Shown piece by piece: positions 45,138-56,536 of a stretch of 64,000 nt of DNA. Both the position numbers and the translations under genes were made by a program. The notes under the pieces are model-generated. The model was not told the DNA's origin. It was given only the letters and a program-made list of their open reading frames with translations, and did not search any database. This stretch comes from Hygrocybe punicea. Taxonomy: Eukaryota; Basidiomycota; Agaricomycetes; Agaricales; Hygrophoraceae. Every line of letters begins with the position of its first letter. The first letter of the stretch is position 1. The stretch covers positions 744,001 to 808,000 of the forward strand of contig OY744469.1 of assembly GCA_963556145.1 (NCBI GenBank), in the 5' to 3' direction.

Positions 45138-46757
45138 TTTGTTTACTCTTGTAACAATATTTTTGCCCCTATGTCAAACCTCTCTTCTCTATATCTGTCT
45201 GTACTACATTCTATTACTTGATGTGATAGTGTACAAGTTTTTATTTTCACAGACTATTCATGATTTGACATCCTTATCCAGCTCTAGTATACCTGTGTAC
45301 AACCAAACTGAACTGACAAATATAACTTCTGTCAGACTGTATGAAGAGGACCCTCAGAATTCTAAGCATGGAGATAAGCCACTAGAGCAATTTAGTGTAT
45401 ACTATGAGACTATTAAGAATAGCCAAGAAACAACTATGCCTATTCTAGTCTACCCAGAAGATGAAGACAATCAGGATTGCAATCGTAATGAAGTACCAAA
45501 TAAGCAAGAAAGTGACTCAGAAAAAGCAGACTATTACTACATTATAGGAGAAGGAACTTTAATATGTAAAGGAGACATTCTCATACTCCCTTGTGAAGAA
45601 ACAGACAGTCAAGGATACCCATTGACACTCACAGCTTACAAAAGAGTGGACAAGAAGATAAATCTTGTCCCTGGAACCTTTCCAGAAGATGCACGTGTTA
45701 CAAGGAAATTTCCCTATGACCCTCTTTCCACATTACCACCACTTCCTATGATACCACCAGACTTCATACCTACAGAGAAGCTTACATCTGAACATCTAAA
45801 GATACTCAAGATAAACAATGATGGATTTCTTTGGCTAGAAGAAGAAAGATTATTTACTCACATCTTGTCACTTGACCAAGATGCTATTGGTTTTGAAGAT
45901 ACTGAAAGAGGTACACTTAAGGATTCTTACTTTTCACCATACATCATCCCTACTGTCCCACATGTACCTTGGGCATTTTGAAATATTCCTATACCACCAG
46001 GACTTAGAGAAAAGGTCATGGATGTTTTGAAGAGAAAAATAGATGCTGGTGTATATGAACCAAGTCAATCCTCTTATAGGTCAAGATGGTTTTGTGTAAG
46101 CAAAAAAAATGGAAAACTTCATATAGTCCATGATTTACAACCTCAATGCAGTTACAATACATGATGCAGGCCTTCCTCCAATACTAGATGAATTTGTAGC
46201 ACCTTTCGCTGGTCGCCAATGCTATACAGTTTTCGATTTACTATGGGGATTTGATGCTAGGAAAGTACATCCTACATCTCATGACCTCACTGCATTCATG
46301 ACACCACTGGGATTACTTTGTCTCACATCACTTCCCCACTGGATTCACAAATTCGCCTGCAGAATTCCAATGCTGTATGTGTTTCATTCTTCAAGATGAA
46401 ATCCCTCATACCGCAAATAGCTTCATTGATGATTTACCTATAAAAGGACCTCCATTCATTTATCCTGATCAAGATGGAAGACCAGAAGTTTTGCTAGATA
46501 ATCCAGGAATCAGAAGGTTTATTTGGGAACACGCTCAAGATGTACATCGCATTATGCATTGTCTTGCTTGTGCAGGAATGACAATATCAGCTAAGAAGAC
46601 ACAACTTTGCTGCCCAAGTGTTGTGATTGTCGGACAGAAATGCACTCCAGAAGGACATTGTCCTGATGATAGTAGAGTACAAAAGGTTTTGGACTGGCCC
46701 CCACTCAAGACACCCAAGGATGTTAGAGGCTTCCTAGGTCTCTGTGGAACAGTTCTC
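45138..46757 (+). pseudogene. Gypsy pol, linker and reverse transcriptase
   Basis: The linker is typical for mushroom Gypsy elements (YYYIIGEGTLICKGDILILP, INLVPGTFPEDARVTRKFP, RGTLKDSYFSPYIIPTVPH). Reverse transcriptase follows in order: YEPSQSSYRSRWFCVSKKNG, HDLQPLNAVTIHDAGLPP, CYTVFDLLWGFDARKVHP, then TSLPTGFTNSPAEFQ across a frame change near 46335-46375, then ANSFIDDLPIKGP (catalytic IDD), and finally the connection FLGLCGTV. Stops (for example at 45979) and frameshifts inactivate it. The frame is cut at FLGLCGTVLIWI by an inserted element and resumes at 47977. Confidence 0.85.
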
Positions 46758-46765
46758 ATTTGGAT

Positions 46766-47976
46766 TGGTGTTGCCAAAGTCCGGTTTGGTCCGGTTTTCA
46801 GCCTTTTTGGCTGAACCAAAAACCGGACCCTTGGTTCGGTTTGGCCCCCCCGCTGAACCAGAACCGGAACCGCATGGGACCGTTCCATGCGATCCGGTAT
46901 GCGTTCTGATGCGGTTTGAACCGCGAACCACCTTCCTCCACCCTCAAATTTCCTCGCAAGCTGCAGCACCACGTCAATTGACGTGGGCCTGGGGTTGCGA
47001 GGAGTTGGGGGGGTGGGGAGGAAGGGGGGGACCGTCCGCTGCCGTGGGTGCTGCATCGCTGCCAGCGCCATTGTTGCAACTGCTGCCCTTGCTGCCCTTG
47101 CTGCTGCTGCTGCTGTCGCCGTTGCTGCTGCCACTGCTGTTGATGCTGCTGCTGCTGTAGCTGCTGTTGCTGCTGCTGTAGCTGTGCTGCTGCTGCTGCT
47201 GCTGCTGCTGCCGCCGTAGCTGATGCTGCTGTTGCTGCTGCCGTAGCTGCTGTTGCCGTAGCTGCTGCCATTGCTGCTGCCGTTGTTGCCGCTGCCGTTT
47301 TTGTTGCAGCCATGGCTGCTACCACTGCTGCTGGGGTTGCCATGGGGCTGCTGCCACGTCCACGCTCGTGGGCGTCATGGAGTTGTGGGGGGTAAGTATA
47401 AGTGAAAAATAAAAAATACATATCTTAGCAGCGGGGGTGGGCGCACCACTCCACACTGTGTCCCGTTCTCACTATGTTCCCTGGTTCCATCGTGGGCGTG
47501 GTGTGGGCGTGGGCATGGTGTTGGCGTGGGTGTGGTTTTGGCATGGGCACGGGCAGGCGTGGATGAGGGCGTGGGCATGGGCATGGGCCGTGGGGGGCTT
47601 CTTTGTGTAAGAAAATGTTAGTAAAGTATGAAATAAACTATTTACTTACCGATGTTGGACTGTTATTGTTCATTGATGTTGTTGTTGAGTCGAATCCACG
47701 GCGATTCGCGTGTATGTTTAAGGTCACATGACCCAAGTTCTCACGAGTACATACACAAAAATTAACACAAAAATTGAATATTGCAGTATCTACATACAAT
47801 AAGTTCATGGTTTGAACCCGGTTCCAAGCCGTTCAGAAATTTCTGAAGGGCCTAGAACCCTGCACTGGACCCGCGGTTCAGTTCAGCCAAAGTGCTGAAC
47901 TTAGACTGAACTTAGGGTTCAGATCGGGGTTTGAACTGGGTTCGGTTCGGTTCCGAACTGGACTACGGCAACACTA
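46766..47976. mobile_element. hAT-like non-autonomous element, 8-bp duplication
   Basis: This 1211-bp insert breaks the Gypsy frame. The 8-bp target ATTTGGAT is present on both sides (46758-46765 and 47977-47984). The ends are inverted: the left starts TGGTGTTGCCAAAGTCCGGT, and the reverse complement of the right starts TAGTGTTGCCGTAGTCCAGT. Subtermini are rich in GGTTCGG/CCGAACC words. Inside are a palindromic CACGTCAATTGACGTGGGCC (46974-46993), a CTG/GCT-rich tract (47040-47340) and no transposase. The 8-bp duplication and (T)AGTGTTGCC ends indicate mobilisation by a hAT transposase. The long Ala/Gln- or Leu-rich ORFs here come from the trinucleotide tract. Confidence 0.86.
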
Positions 47977-49358
47977 ATTTGGATAGACAATTATTCTGCA
48001 CTAGCCAAGCCACTAGCAGAGTTATTCCATAAAGGAGCAGAGTTTATATGGGATGAAAAAAGACAAGCAGCATTCCAGGCATTGAAAGAAAAGGTTTCTT
48101 CAGCACCTGCACTTCGCTCTATTGATTAAACATCAGATAGACCCACGTAGACAGCAGCCATGTTGCTGCAGGTTTTATTTTATCACAGGAAGATGAAGAT
48201 GGAAATCGTCACCCTGCTAGATATGGTTCAATACCAATGAGTGAAAGAGAATCCAGATATTCACAGCCAAAACTGGAGTTATATGGATTATACCATGCAT
48301 TACGCCACTGGAGACTGTATTTAATAGGAATAAAGAATCTTCATATAGAGGTATATGCCCAGTTGATAAAAGGCATGCTCAATGAACCAGATTTATAGCC
48401 TGATGCTGCCATAAACAGATGGATTCAAGGAATTTTGTTATTTGACTTCAAGCTTATTCATGTTCCTGCAACCCAGTTTAGGGGACCAGATGCACTTTCT
48501 CGCAGAGAGCTTGCAGATAATGAAGAAATTGAAGAGCATGATGATTCATGGCTAGATGATATTGCCTTGCTTGTTCATACCCCTGATCCACATGAAATAA
48601 GAAAATTTAGCTTCACTGTCCCCACCAAATTGCCATACAAGGCTACCACAGTCCCTTCAAATAATAAAATTAAATTACAACAGGACAAGATACTCATTCA
48701 AGTAAAACATTTTTTATCCACATTGGAAATACCTTCAACAGATACCTTGCAGGCAAGAAGAAGGTTTCTGAAGAAAACTGGACAATTTTATTTAAGAGAT
48801 AATAAACTGTTTAGGAGAAATGGCTAGAAAATGCCTTCATTAGTAATTATGAATGCAAAGAAGAGAGTTGCTATTCTCACTCAAGCTCATGAAAACCTAG
48901 GTCATAAAGGAGAACAAGCTGTGTTTGATTTAGTTAAACTTCAATTTTTTTGGCCCCATCTTAGAGCAGATGTCCATTACCACATTTCATCATGTCATCA
49001 GTGTCAAATTAGGAGCTCGAAGAAAATCGAAATTTCCCCTATGATTTCTACCCCTACAGCAATTTTTCAAAAGGTATACATTGATGTGATGTTTATGCCA
49101 CCTTCAGGAGGCTATCATTTCATTGTAGCAGCATGTGATGATTTATCAGGAGCAACTGAAGTAAAAGCTCTAAGATCAAACAATTCACACAACTTAGCAA
49201 AATCTTTCTGGGAACAGATCTATTGTTGCTATGGTGCCATTGAACATATAGTTACTGATAATGGAGGAGAAGTAAAAGGAGCATTTGAGTCCCTGCTCAG
49301 GAGACTAGGAATTCCTCAAGTTCGCATATCACCCTACAATAAGCATGCAAATGGCATA
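47977..49358 (+). pseudogene. Gypsy pol, RNase H and integrase N-terminus
   Basis: This resumes the broken pol: IWIDNYSALAKPLAELFHKG, the RNase H region (VAAGFILSQEDEDGN, ESRYSQPKLELYGLYHAL, FDFKLIHVPATQFRGPDALS), then the integrase. The integrase has its HHCC zinc site (HENLGHKG..CHQCQ, 48890-49010), then DVMFMPPSGG, AACDDLSG and IVTDNGGEVKGAF for the first catalytic residues. Damage includes a stop at 48127-48129 followed by a small deletion, and a TAG at 48825. The frame is cut at NKHANGI by a 569-bp MITE. Confidence 0.85.
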
Positions 49359-49927
49359 AGATAGACGCCATCAGGAACCAGCACCCTTGTGTAATGCAAT
49401 CACGTGATGTTCCCACGGCCAAATGTTGACCTTGGCCAGGCAAAATCGGGAAATACATATGTACCATAACTGTAGCATAGTCCTTTTGACTTCAGAAATC
49501 ATACTGGCTGGTAAATTGCAATCTCCAAGACACTTCAAGTGCAGAATGAGCTTTGGACAGTAACCCGCATCAGGAGATTGAGTTCTGGCCTGTGTTTCCT
49601 GCCAGGCTAGTCGCTCTTCAGAGTTTTCCAGGTCACATGGTGTATTACATAAGCAGCCAAATGTATGCTCCAAAATATCAAAACTCTGGCAATCCACGTG
49701 AAAAGTGATTTGGAAACATTTATTGAAAAGTTTCTTAATTTGGTAATAACTTGCTCAATTCCTGGAATATAAAGAAACTGTCTCCTAGGAGCACAAGCCC
49801 AAACATATCCCTACCATTTCCAGCAATGATATTAGTGAAAAGATTATTGATGTGGAAGGTATAAGACATGGTAGACAGTCAATTATTGGCTTATGTAATG
49901 GGTGCTGGTTCCTGATGGCATCTATCT
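49359..49927. mobile_element. MITE with TA duplication, inside integrase
   Basis: Inverted ends of about 28 bp with one mismatch: the left starts AGATAGACGCCATCAGGAAC at 49359, and the right ends with its complement at 49927. TA lies on both sides (49357-49358, 49928-49929). 569 bp, no ORF of note. Removing it would join NKHANGI to VERGHF, the normal integrase sequence, which fixes the boundaries. Confidence 0.87.
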
Positions 49928-50480
49928 TAGTGGAAAGAGGACATTTTACTCTACGTGAAGCTATAGTTAAGTCTTGTGAAAAAGATAAAACTGGAAAAAT
50001 CAAGAATTGGCACAAGCATGTGAGTTAGCATCATTTGCAGACTGAATTACAGTCAGTAGTGTCACTGGATACTCACCTTATTATCTACTCCATGGCACCC
50101 ATCCTATACTTCCCTTTGACCAAATGGAAGCCATGTTTATGATTGAAGGTTTTCGCTCAGGACTTTCTACATCAGATTTGTTAGCGCTTGGCATACGTCA
50201 GCTTGGAAGACATCAAGAAGATATTTATAAAGCAGCAGCTGTGCTTAAGCAGGCTCACTTCATATCTAAATTGCAATTTGATCAGAGATTTCACAGATGG
50301 TTGCAAAAACGTGATTATCAGCCAGGAGAATTAGTTCTAGTATATAATAGTCGTTTGGAGATGACTATAGGAAAATTCAAGACAGACCCTCATTCCCTTG
50401 GCCCATATGAGGTTGTCAGACAAACAAGCAGAGGAACATATGTCTTAAAGGAATTAGATAGGACGGTTCTTGTTCCATAA
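49928..50480 (+). pseudogene. Gypsy integrase C-terminus
   Basis: VERGHFTLREAIVKSC supplies the catalytic Glu of the integrase. Then come TVSSVTGYSPYYLLHGTHP and the tail (GLSTSDLLALGIRQL, DYQPGELVLVYNSRLEMTIG, HSLGPYEVVRQTSRGTYVLK) ending at 50480. There is a stop near 50026-50046. The usual chromodomain-free Gypsy tail stops about where the LINE begins (50.48-50.6 kb), so the 3' LTR, if present, was displaced or lost. Confidence 0.82.
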
Positions 50481-50621
50481 CCATGTGGCACCCCCACAGG
50501 GACCCTGAAAAAAGGAGCTCCTCGTAGACTGAGCTATAGGCCTATTTCCACACATACTAACCCCCTCATCACCCAAAAACCTCTCCAAGTCACACATAAA
50601 ACCAATACCACAAAATGAATA

Positions 50622-51839
50622 TGAACTTGCGGCAATGGGCAACCTCCAACAAGGGTCCCAAAAGCAAACGCATCAGGCAGATCCAAGCCACAACCTCGAC
50701 CCCACCCGAAACAAGAGCCTCATGACTCACCGCTAGTCGACAGGCAGAAACGGACCTAGAACAAGAGTTGGAACCAGAATCGGCACAGCAGGCACTAGAC
50801 TTCCTTATAGCTAAGTCCCTCCTACCCCCCAACCCAGATCTCGACATTCCTGCCCTCTCTGGCATACTAACACAGATACTCACCATGGATGACAACAACA
50901 ATACGATTGCCTCCATTGCCAACATCATACGATCCGTAGCAATCCTACTCAACTCGTTAGACTTCAGCACCAAAATCAATACCCTGGCCGACGCAGTCGC
51001 TAATGAACTCAAACAACAAACCAACACAATCCAAGAAAACATAGACCATGCAATCGAGCCCATCATCGAAAGCATCTCTACCTGATTAGCGGAGCACATA
51101 GAAACTATCTTCTCAAACACCAATACCCAACTCCAGCAGATGGCGGCACACCTAGCCAAAACCTCCACCACCTTTGAAACCACAACCTCCTCGTACAAAG
51201 ACGCAGTGCTCAACCAAAACACAAGACCCTCCACCACTGACACCAGAGACCCCTGTATCACGGCAAAGGAACAGATACGTGCCCACCAACTACTCCTCGA
51301 CATCATGGACTCCCCAGAAACAAAGAAAGCACCAGACATCAGTCTAGCAAGAATCACTGAAAAAGCTAACTCGGCGCTCAAAGCCACCAACCCTCCACCA
51401 ACCTCCAAATTCCTAGGAGTAACGAGACTATGCAACGGAGGTATACTACTAGAGGCTAACATGGTTATGACTACCCAATGGATCTGCGATGACGAAGCAC
51501 ATCTGACCACCTTCCTAAAAGAGTTCGGCCACGGAGCAGCCATCAAACGCCGTACCTACTCCGCCATCGCCTACTTTATCCCACTCTCCTTCAACCTAGA
51601 CTCAGCCACCCACATCAGAGAAATCGAAGAGGTCAACAACCTCCCAGCAAATTCTATCGCGTGAGCCAATTGCATTAAACCCAAGGACCGCCGCTCGCCC
51701 AACAAAACCTGCAGCCACGCGATCTTCTCATTCAGCAACCCCGAGACTGCCAATCAGATCCTCGCCAAGGGCTTCTTTATATGCCACAAAAGGATAAACA
51801 CCAGCAAATGCAAGAAGGAACCCATATGCTGCTTATGCT
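50622..51839 (+). pseudogene. Tad1-like LINE ORF1, first part
   Basis: The frame opens at ATG 50622 and needs a frame change before 50768. It then runs with stops at 51082 and 51662. It is hydrophilic and coiled-coil-like (NELKQQTNTIQENIDHAIEP), followed by a domain with TSKFLGVTRLCNGGILLEAN and FGHGAAIKRRTYSAIAYFIP, an RRM-like ORF1 core in LINEs of this clade. Adenine/cytosine-rich codon use differs from the Gypsy element next to it. The reading is cut at KEPICCL by an 8-bp-duplication insert and continues at 53.25 kb with zinc knuckles. Confidence 0.75.
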
Positions 51840-53247
51840 TAGTGTTTTAAAGTCCAGTCCATAGGACCGGAAAAAAACCGGAACTGGACTGGACCCAACC
51901 GCAAAAAAACCGGACCGCCGGTTGCGGTTGGGCCACCTTTGGGAGGTTGCCGGTTGCGGTTTCCCGATGTGGACGAAGCTTACGCAACCGAGTTGTAACC
52001 GGTTGTAACCGGTTACAACCGGATTTTTTCAACACCACTACAAGGTCGACCGACAGTGGCAAATGACGACGGTGGCAAATGACGACGATGGCAGCAAAAC
52101 GGCGGCGTCACGAGGGAACGCAAAACGAGAAAAGGCAGCGGGGGTTGGCGCGCCCATCCTGCTGCAGAAGGTAAGTGGTTTCAATCGTGGTTTATTGTCT
52201 ATTCTACACTAACACAACGACAACAATGACAGAGAACGGCAACAACAACGACGGACAACGATGGGATGTGGGGAGAAGGGCAGCAAGGGGCCGGTGCACC
52301 CAACCCCCGTTGCAGTATGTAAGTAATTTTTTTTTGTTTTTTTGTTTCTCAGCTACTAATTACACAAACAACGACAACAGCAGTACCAACACAAACAACA
52401 CAAGCACCCGACAAGGACGACAGGCGGCAAGGACGAGGATGACAATGACGGCCACCACCACCACCACCCCGACAACAACAACAACACCCACGGCCCTCCA
52501 AATGGGATGACGACAATAACAACATCAACCATGAACATCACCACCACCACCACCACCACCACCACCACCACCACCACCATCACCACCACAACGCAGACAA
52601 TGACCGTCACTACCACGACCACCACGACCGCAACGACAACGACAACCATGACCACGACCATGACGACAGCCACGGCCATCCCACCACCAACCCCCAACAT
52701 ACCTCGCAGATGCGCACTGCCACGTCAATCGACGTTGGCGCTGCAACCGCGAGGTAACCGGGACTCGGAGGATGGCCATGTTGGGCACCCACCACAACAC
52801 CAGCAACAGGGCCGCCAACGCGCCCCAACACGCCAATGCGTCCACAACCACCCACGCACCCAACAGAGCAGCCAACGTGTCTGCGCCTACCCGTGCGCCC
52901 AACGCGATCACCGACGTGTTCATAATCGTGGCCGCCAACTTTATTTATTAAAATTTAATACATTAGTTGTTATTTATTGTTAATACATTAGTTGTTATTT
53001 ATTGTTAATACATTAGTTGTTATTTATTGTATTTACTTCGGTTCTGACCGGTTTCAACTGGTTTAGCAACCGGTTAATGGAAGGACCAGTTAAATCGGGT
53101 TAGAAGACAGCAACTGAACCGCAAGAGACCAGTTCTGAGCGGTTGAGTCTAGGTTGTGCCATCTTGTGGTGTTATGGCAACCGGTTCCGGTTGCGGTCTT
53201 TTGAAGATTTGTCAAAAAACCGGACCGGACCGGACTTTCAAACCCTA
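51840..53247. mobile_element. Second hAT-like non-autonomous element
   Basis: A 1408-bp insert in LINE ORF1 with target CTTATGCT on both sides (51832-51839, 53248-53255). Ends: the left is TAGTGTTTTAAAGTCCAGTC, and the reverse complement of the right is TAGGGTTTGAAAGTCCGGTC. Subtermini are packed with CCGGTT/AACCGG. Inside are a (CAC)n run (about 52536-52590), a block CACGTCAATCGACGTTGGCG (52722-52741) related to the core of the 46.8-kb element, and a 23-bp tandem TACATTAGTTGTTATTTATT (52957-53030). No transposase. The Thr/Val-rich ORFs are products of the triplet run. Confidence 0.87.
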
Positions 53248-53453
53248 CTTATGCTGCCACCAATGGAATCATACCGCAGCCCACTGCCCGGTAGACAATG
53301 ACATATGCGGAACATGTGGTGGCCAGCACAGAACCCTGTCGTGCGACAACCCCAACCAGCACTTCTGCACCCCCTGCAGGCGACACGGACACACCAGCTG
53401 GGACCGCAACTGCCCCACTTTCGCCCAGAAGTGTAAAGACGTAGATACATGCA
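53248..53453 (+). pseudogene. LINE ORF1 zinc-knuckle part
   Basis: This continues ORF1 after the hAT-like insert. Joined to KEPICCL, it gives CCxxWNHTAAHC, then CGTCGGQHRTLSC, then CTPCRRHGHTSWDRNCPTF: two to three CCHC-type zinc knuckles, the hallmark of Tad1/I-type LINE ORF1 (RNA-binding). It is cut at KDVDTC by the LTR element and resumes at 59728. Confidence 0.85.
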
Positions 53454-55087
53454 TGTTACATTTTTCACCTCCGCAACTCCGATTCCGACTCCGCTACCCA
53501 CGATGACGATTCCACTTTGCCATACCTTCCTTTTTCGTTCCCCTTTACCTTTTGTCTTCTTTTGGACATTGTTGTTTATTCTTGTTCTTGTTCTCTTCTT
53601 TCCCTTCTTCTAGAACAATCCAGACCGACCATGGACATATCCCACGTGACCTTGCTGTACCCGAATAGTCTCCTTGCCGACGGACATCATTGCTATTGTC
53701 TTTTCCCTCGTCCTGACATATTGTTGACTTCATCCCATGACAAACCGATTCACAATGGCTGTACTCCCGACACAGCTCATTACCGTAATTGTTATTGGCA
53801 GCATTGCCATCACCTTCCTGATCGGTTTCTACTTTGTTATGATCTATCTTTGGCATCGGCACCGAAACCCTTCCGCCATTGATACTTCTGACTTCCACCT
53901 CGACAATATATCGACACGTAATTGACAATTGCCATTCCCGGATATATGGTTTCCACTTTCGTATTCCGTGCCTACCATTATCCTCCCTGACGATCCGACG
54001 ACATTCCTCACCTGCACGCATGCCCTGAACAATCCTCGATCACAGGACATTTCACTGTTCTCTCTAATCCGACCATCGCCGAAGCACATTCTTTCGGACT
54101 TCGACCACAGACCATACGACTTCCCAAACAGTGAACCAACCCCTATCGCATATTGTTCGTATGACACCACTTCAATGCAGTACCCGACGACTTGTTCCCA
54201 CAGCTTGTCACTCATGCCATGACTCGAAACCTGGACCCACATTCATTTATCCTTTTCCATCTAAAACCTTGATACCTCCCACACTCGTTTACAACGATAC
54301 CCTTTTTTGGACAAATACCGACATCAGGTGGACCGCATTGTTCCACAGACAGGACAAGACATTGCTCCTCGATACGTCATCGACACAGACATTGTCATCC
54401 AGTACAGCTTATGCTGTTCACATGTCTGACCTCGACTAGCCCACTGTCTTAGTTGGTTTTTCCTCTAAACATTCCTTTATTTTCTTTCATGCCACCAACC
54501 TTGCCACTATATCCACGCTACCTCAAGACCTCCCTTCACCAATTCTACACTGGACGATACCCTTCTTCGACCCGACTGTGCATTGCACTGGCCAGACTGC
54601 GCACTTGCCTGTTACAGCAAGTATAGACCCCGAATTGGCAATTATGCATGTCACATGACCTGATGACAAATCATCCGAGTCATCCGGACCTCACCTCTCC
54701 CTCAATGACACCCGGGCCTCCAGTTGGATCGCGAGAACATCGACATGAGGACGCCTCATGTACGCCTCATGGTGAACACATGGTAGAGTTGGACATGTTG
54801 CAGCTTCATGGTTGGATTCCCAACTCCCCTAAAGTCCATTCACTATATCTACTGTCCTTGTTGTTGGTTCGGACTTTTTCTTCTTTCCTTTCCTTACGTT
54901 TAGTCTGGTTCTTGGGGCAGACCCCCTTGTCTTGGGTAACCCCCACGGCTCGCAATGACTTTAGACCATGAACCTCCCCCCTTGTAGCAGTGTTATCTAT
55001 CAATGAAACTGCTGTTCTTCCCTCTGGAAACCGCCCCCCTGTTAAGTTGATTGTTGCCGGAGCCCGCTGCAGAAGCGATCCGTAACA
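53454..55087 (+). repeat. Left LTR, 1634 bp
   Basis: Same length as the right copy at an offset of 4640 bp, with no difference noticed in reading. It is unusually long for an LTR and has several short + strand frames, among them a 62-aa frame with a membrane helix. Confidence 0.92.
53737..53925 (+). CDS. Short membrane-peptide ORF within the LTR
   Basis: 62 aa from ATG 53737. It has one strong hydrophobic helix (LITVIVIGSIAITFLIGFYF, about residues 13-32), then a basic stop-transfer (WHRHRNPS) and a polar tail, so it reads as a plausible single-pass peptide. An exact copy lies in the right LTR at 58377-58565. Expression is unproven, and it could be a chance frame. Confidence 0.35.
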   Translation: MTNRFTMAVLPTQLITVIVIGSIAITFLIGFYFVMIYLWHRHRNPSAIDTSDFHLDNISTRN

Positions 55088-56062
55088 AAAGACTAAACGT
55101 TTCCCAACTCCCCCGACATTCAACTTTCGACATGAACGAACGAACCCCCTCCTCTCTTCCGAATCTCTCCCTCGTCCTCCCCTACACCCTCTTCCTCTTC
55201 TCCTCCTCCCGACTTTATTCATCCCTCAACCCTGACCCCACACGAATGGACGAACGAACGATGCTAGCCTGTTATTGATGCAGACCTGAAATCTGTTGAT
55301 GTACACTAGCCACCCGGACCCTGAATGATTGTTGAATACTCCGAATGGTCAACCTCAAGACTGCCGCCCTGCGAATTATTTATGGTTTATCCATAATAAT
55401 TGCTCAAGCCCAAACCTGGATCCCAAATCCGAATAAACCCCTGACTAACGTCACCACTGTCATTCCACACTTCGATATGATAATTATGACATGAAATGAT
55501 GCAATGGACAAGACTTGTCATTGCCCCAGATGCAGAAGGACACTGCTAGACAAACCAATCGCCTCAGGTATCCCACCTTCATGATTCAAATATGTTTTGG
55601 TTGTACCAGACATATTACGACTCCCTCTCCCTGGATGAACCGAAAATCAACGAACCCTTCAAACCGCCTTCCTATTCTTCCTTCCACCTCCTCCCTCCCA
55701 TCTCCTCACCAAATGCGGAAAGCCCCGAGAAAGCCAGTACGCATATGAAACCCCGAATCCTGTAATGACCTGTACATGTAACAAAGAGAAGTGGTTGATC
55801 TTAGTAGTCTGTTGGAACAGATGAAAGGGGACCCTCTTTGTTTGACATGGATGAACAAATGACCAAGACTATAATGATTGTCATGAACGGAACACATACG
55901 AAACGCCACTCCTTACTGATTTGGATAGCGCGGATCGGCATATCAGGTGATATCCCGCTACACACCCTCTTTTTCTAGAAGTTTGATCCCCGATCATACA
56001 CACGAATCCACGAGGCAACCAAGACCCTGGTACATGGACCGATCACTGGAAACTCCGACACG
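55088..56062. other. LTR element interior, 5' non-coding part
   Basis: No frame with convincing composition. It follows the left LTR directly and could be the leader/packaging region. A frame with NERTPSSLPNLSLVLPYTLF near 55130-55275 starts inside the LTR and is weak. Confidence 0.5.
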
Positions 56063-56536
56063 ATGCTGACAACGAGGCATGGTAATTACCGAAGACGGAA
56101 AACTTCTTTAAACTACCCACCTGTCGTCACCCTGGCCAACCTTTGCCCCCCAGACCATCCGTACCCGTGGCCTGCCCGTCGCTGGTGGCAGTGCGATCTT
56201 GCCTGGTTCCCTCTCAACCGACCTGACGACTGGGTCGACTACATCAGCTGGAACGATCCTCGCATTCCACACCTCGTCTTCCTTCCACGATCCGTGACAC
56301 CGGTCCTTGACGAATTACACCGTCTCCTGGGTGGTCTACGGATCACTGAGCAAAGAAATCGTCGAAGCCAATTCCTCCTCCAGCGTCTCCAATACATTTT
56401 GGACGAGGAACTTCCTCATCATCGATTCGTTGTTCGCATCCCCGCTCCTCGTCTTGCACCCGTACCCCAGAATCATCGTGACACACGTATCGTCCAGCAT
56501 CCTCGACACCGTCCCCACCGTCGACATCAACGATGA
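56063..56536 (+). CDS. Unknown ORF A of the LTR element
   Basis: 157 aa from ATG 56063. Rich in Arg, Pro and Trp: HPYPWPARRWWQCDLAWFPL, then WVDYISWNDPRIPHLVFLPR, then a helical part (PVLDELHRLLGGLRITEQRN). The tail is strongly basic (Arg/His). It has no zinc knuckle or protease motif, and I do not recognise the family. Its TGA overlaps the ATG of the next ORF (ATGA, 56533-56536). It lies at the gag-like position and could be a nucleic-acid-binding structural protein, by inference only. The second frame at 56307-56564 overlaps it and is less likely. Confidence 0.5.
   Translation: MLTTRHGNYRRRKTSLNYPPVVTLANLCPPDHPYPWPARRWWQCDLAWFPLNRPDDWVDYISWNDPRIPHLVFLPRSVTPVLDELHRLLGGLRITEQRNRRSQFLLQRLQYILDEELPHHRFVVRIPAPRLAPVPQNHRDTRIVQHPRHRPHRRHQR

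Noticed and set aside
46798..47421. Ala/Gln-rich 207-aa ORF and Leu-rich counterparts
   Set aside because: Produced by the CTG/GCT repeat inside a transposon insert with a defined target duplication.
52356..52983. Val- and Thr-rich ORFs around 52.4-53.0 kb
   Set aside because: Produced by the (CAC)n run and neighbouring AAC/ACG triplets of the second hAT-like insert.
51840..53247. Idea that the interrupted zinc-knuckle protein is a host gene with a 1.4-kb intron
   Set aside because: The interval has an exact 8-bp target duplication and inverted ends, so it is an insertion, and the flanking frame is LINE ORF1.
53545..54021. 158-aa minus-strand ORF in the LTR (and its copy at 58185-58661)
   Set aside because: Composition is not protein-like and it overlaps + frames; kept only as a note because the element's strand is unresolved.
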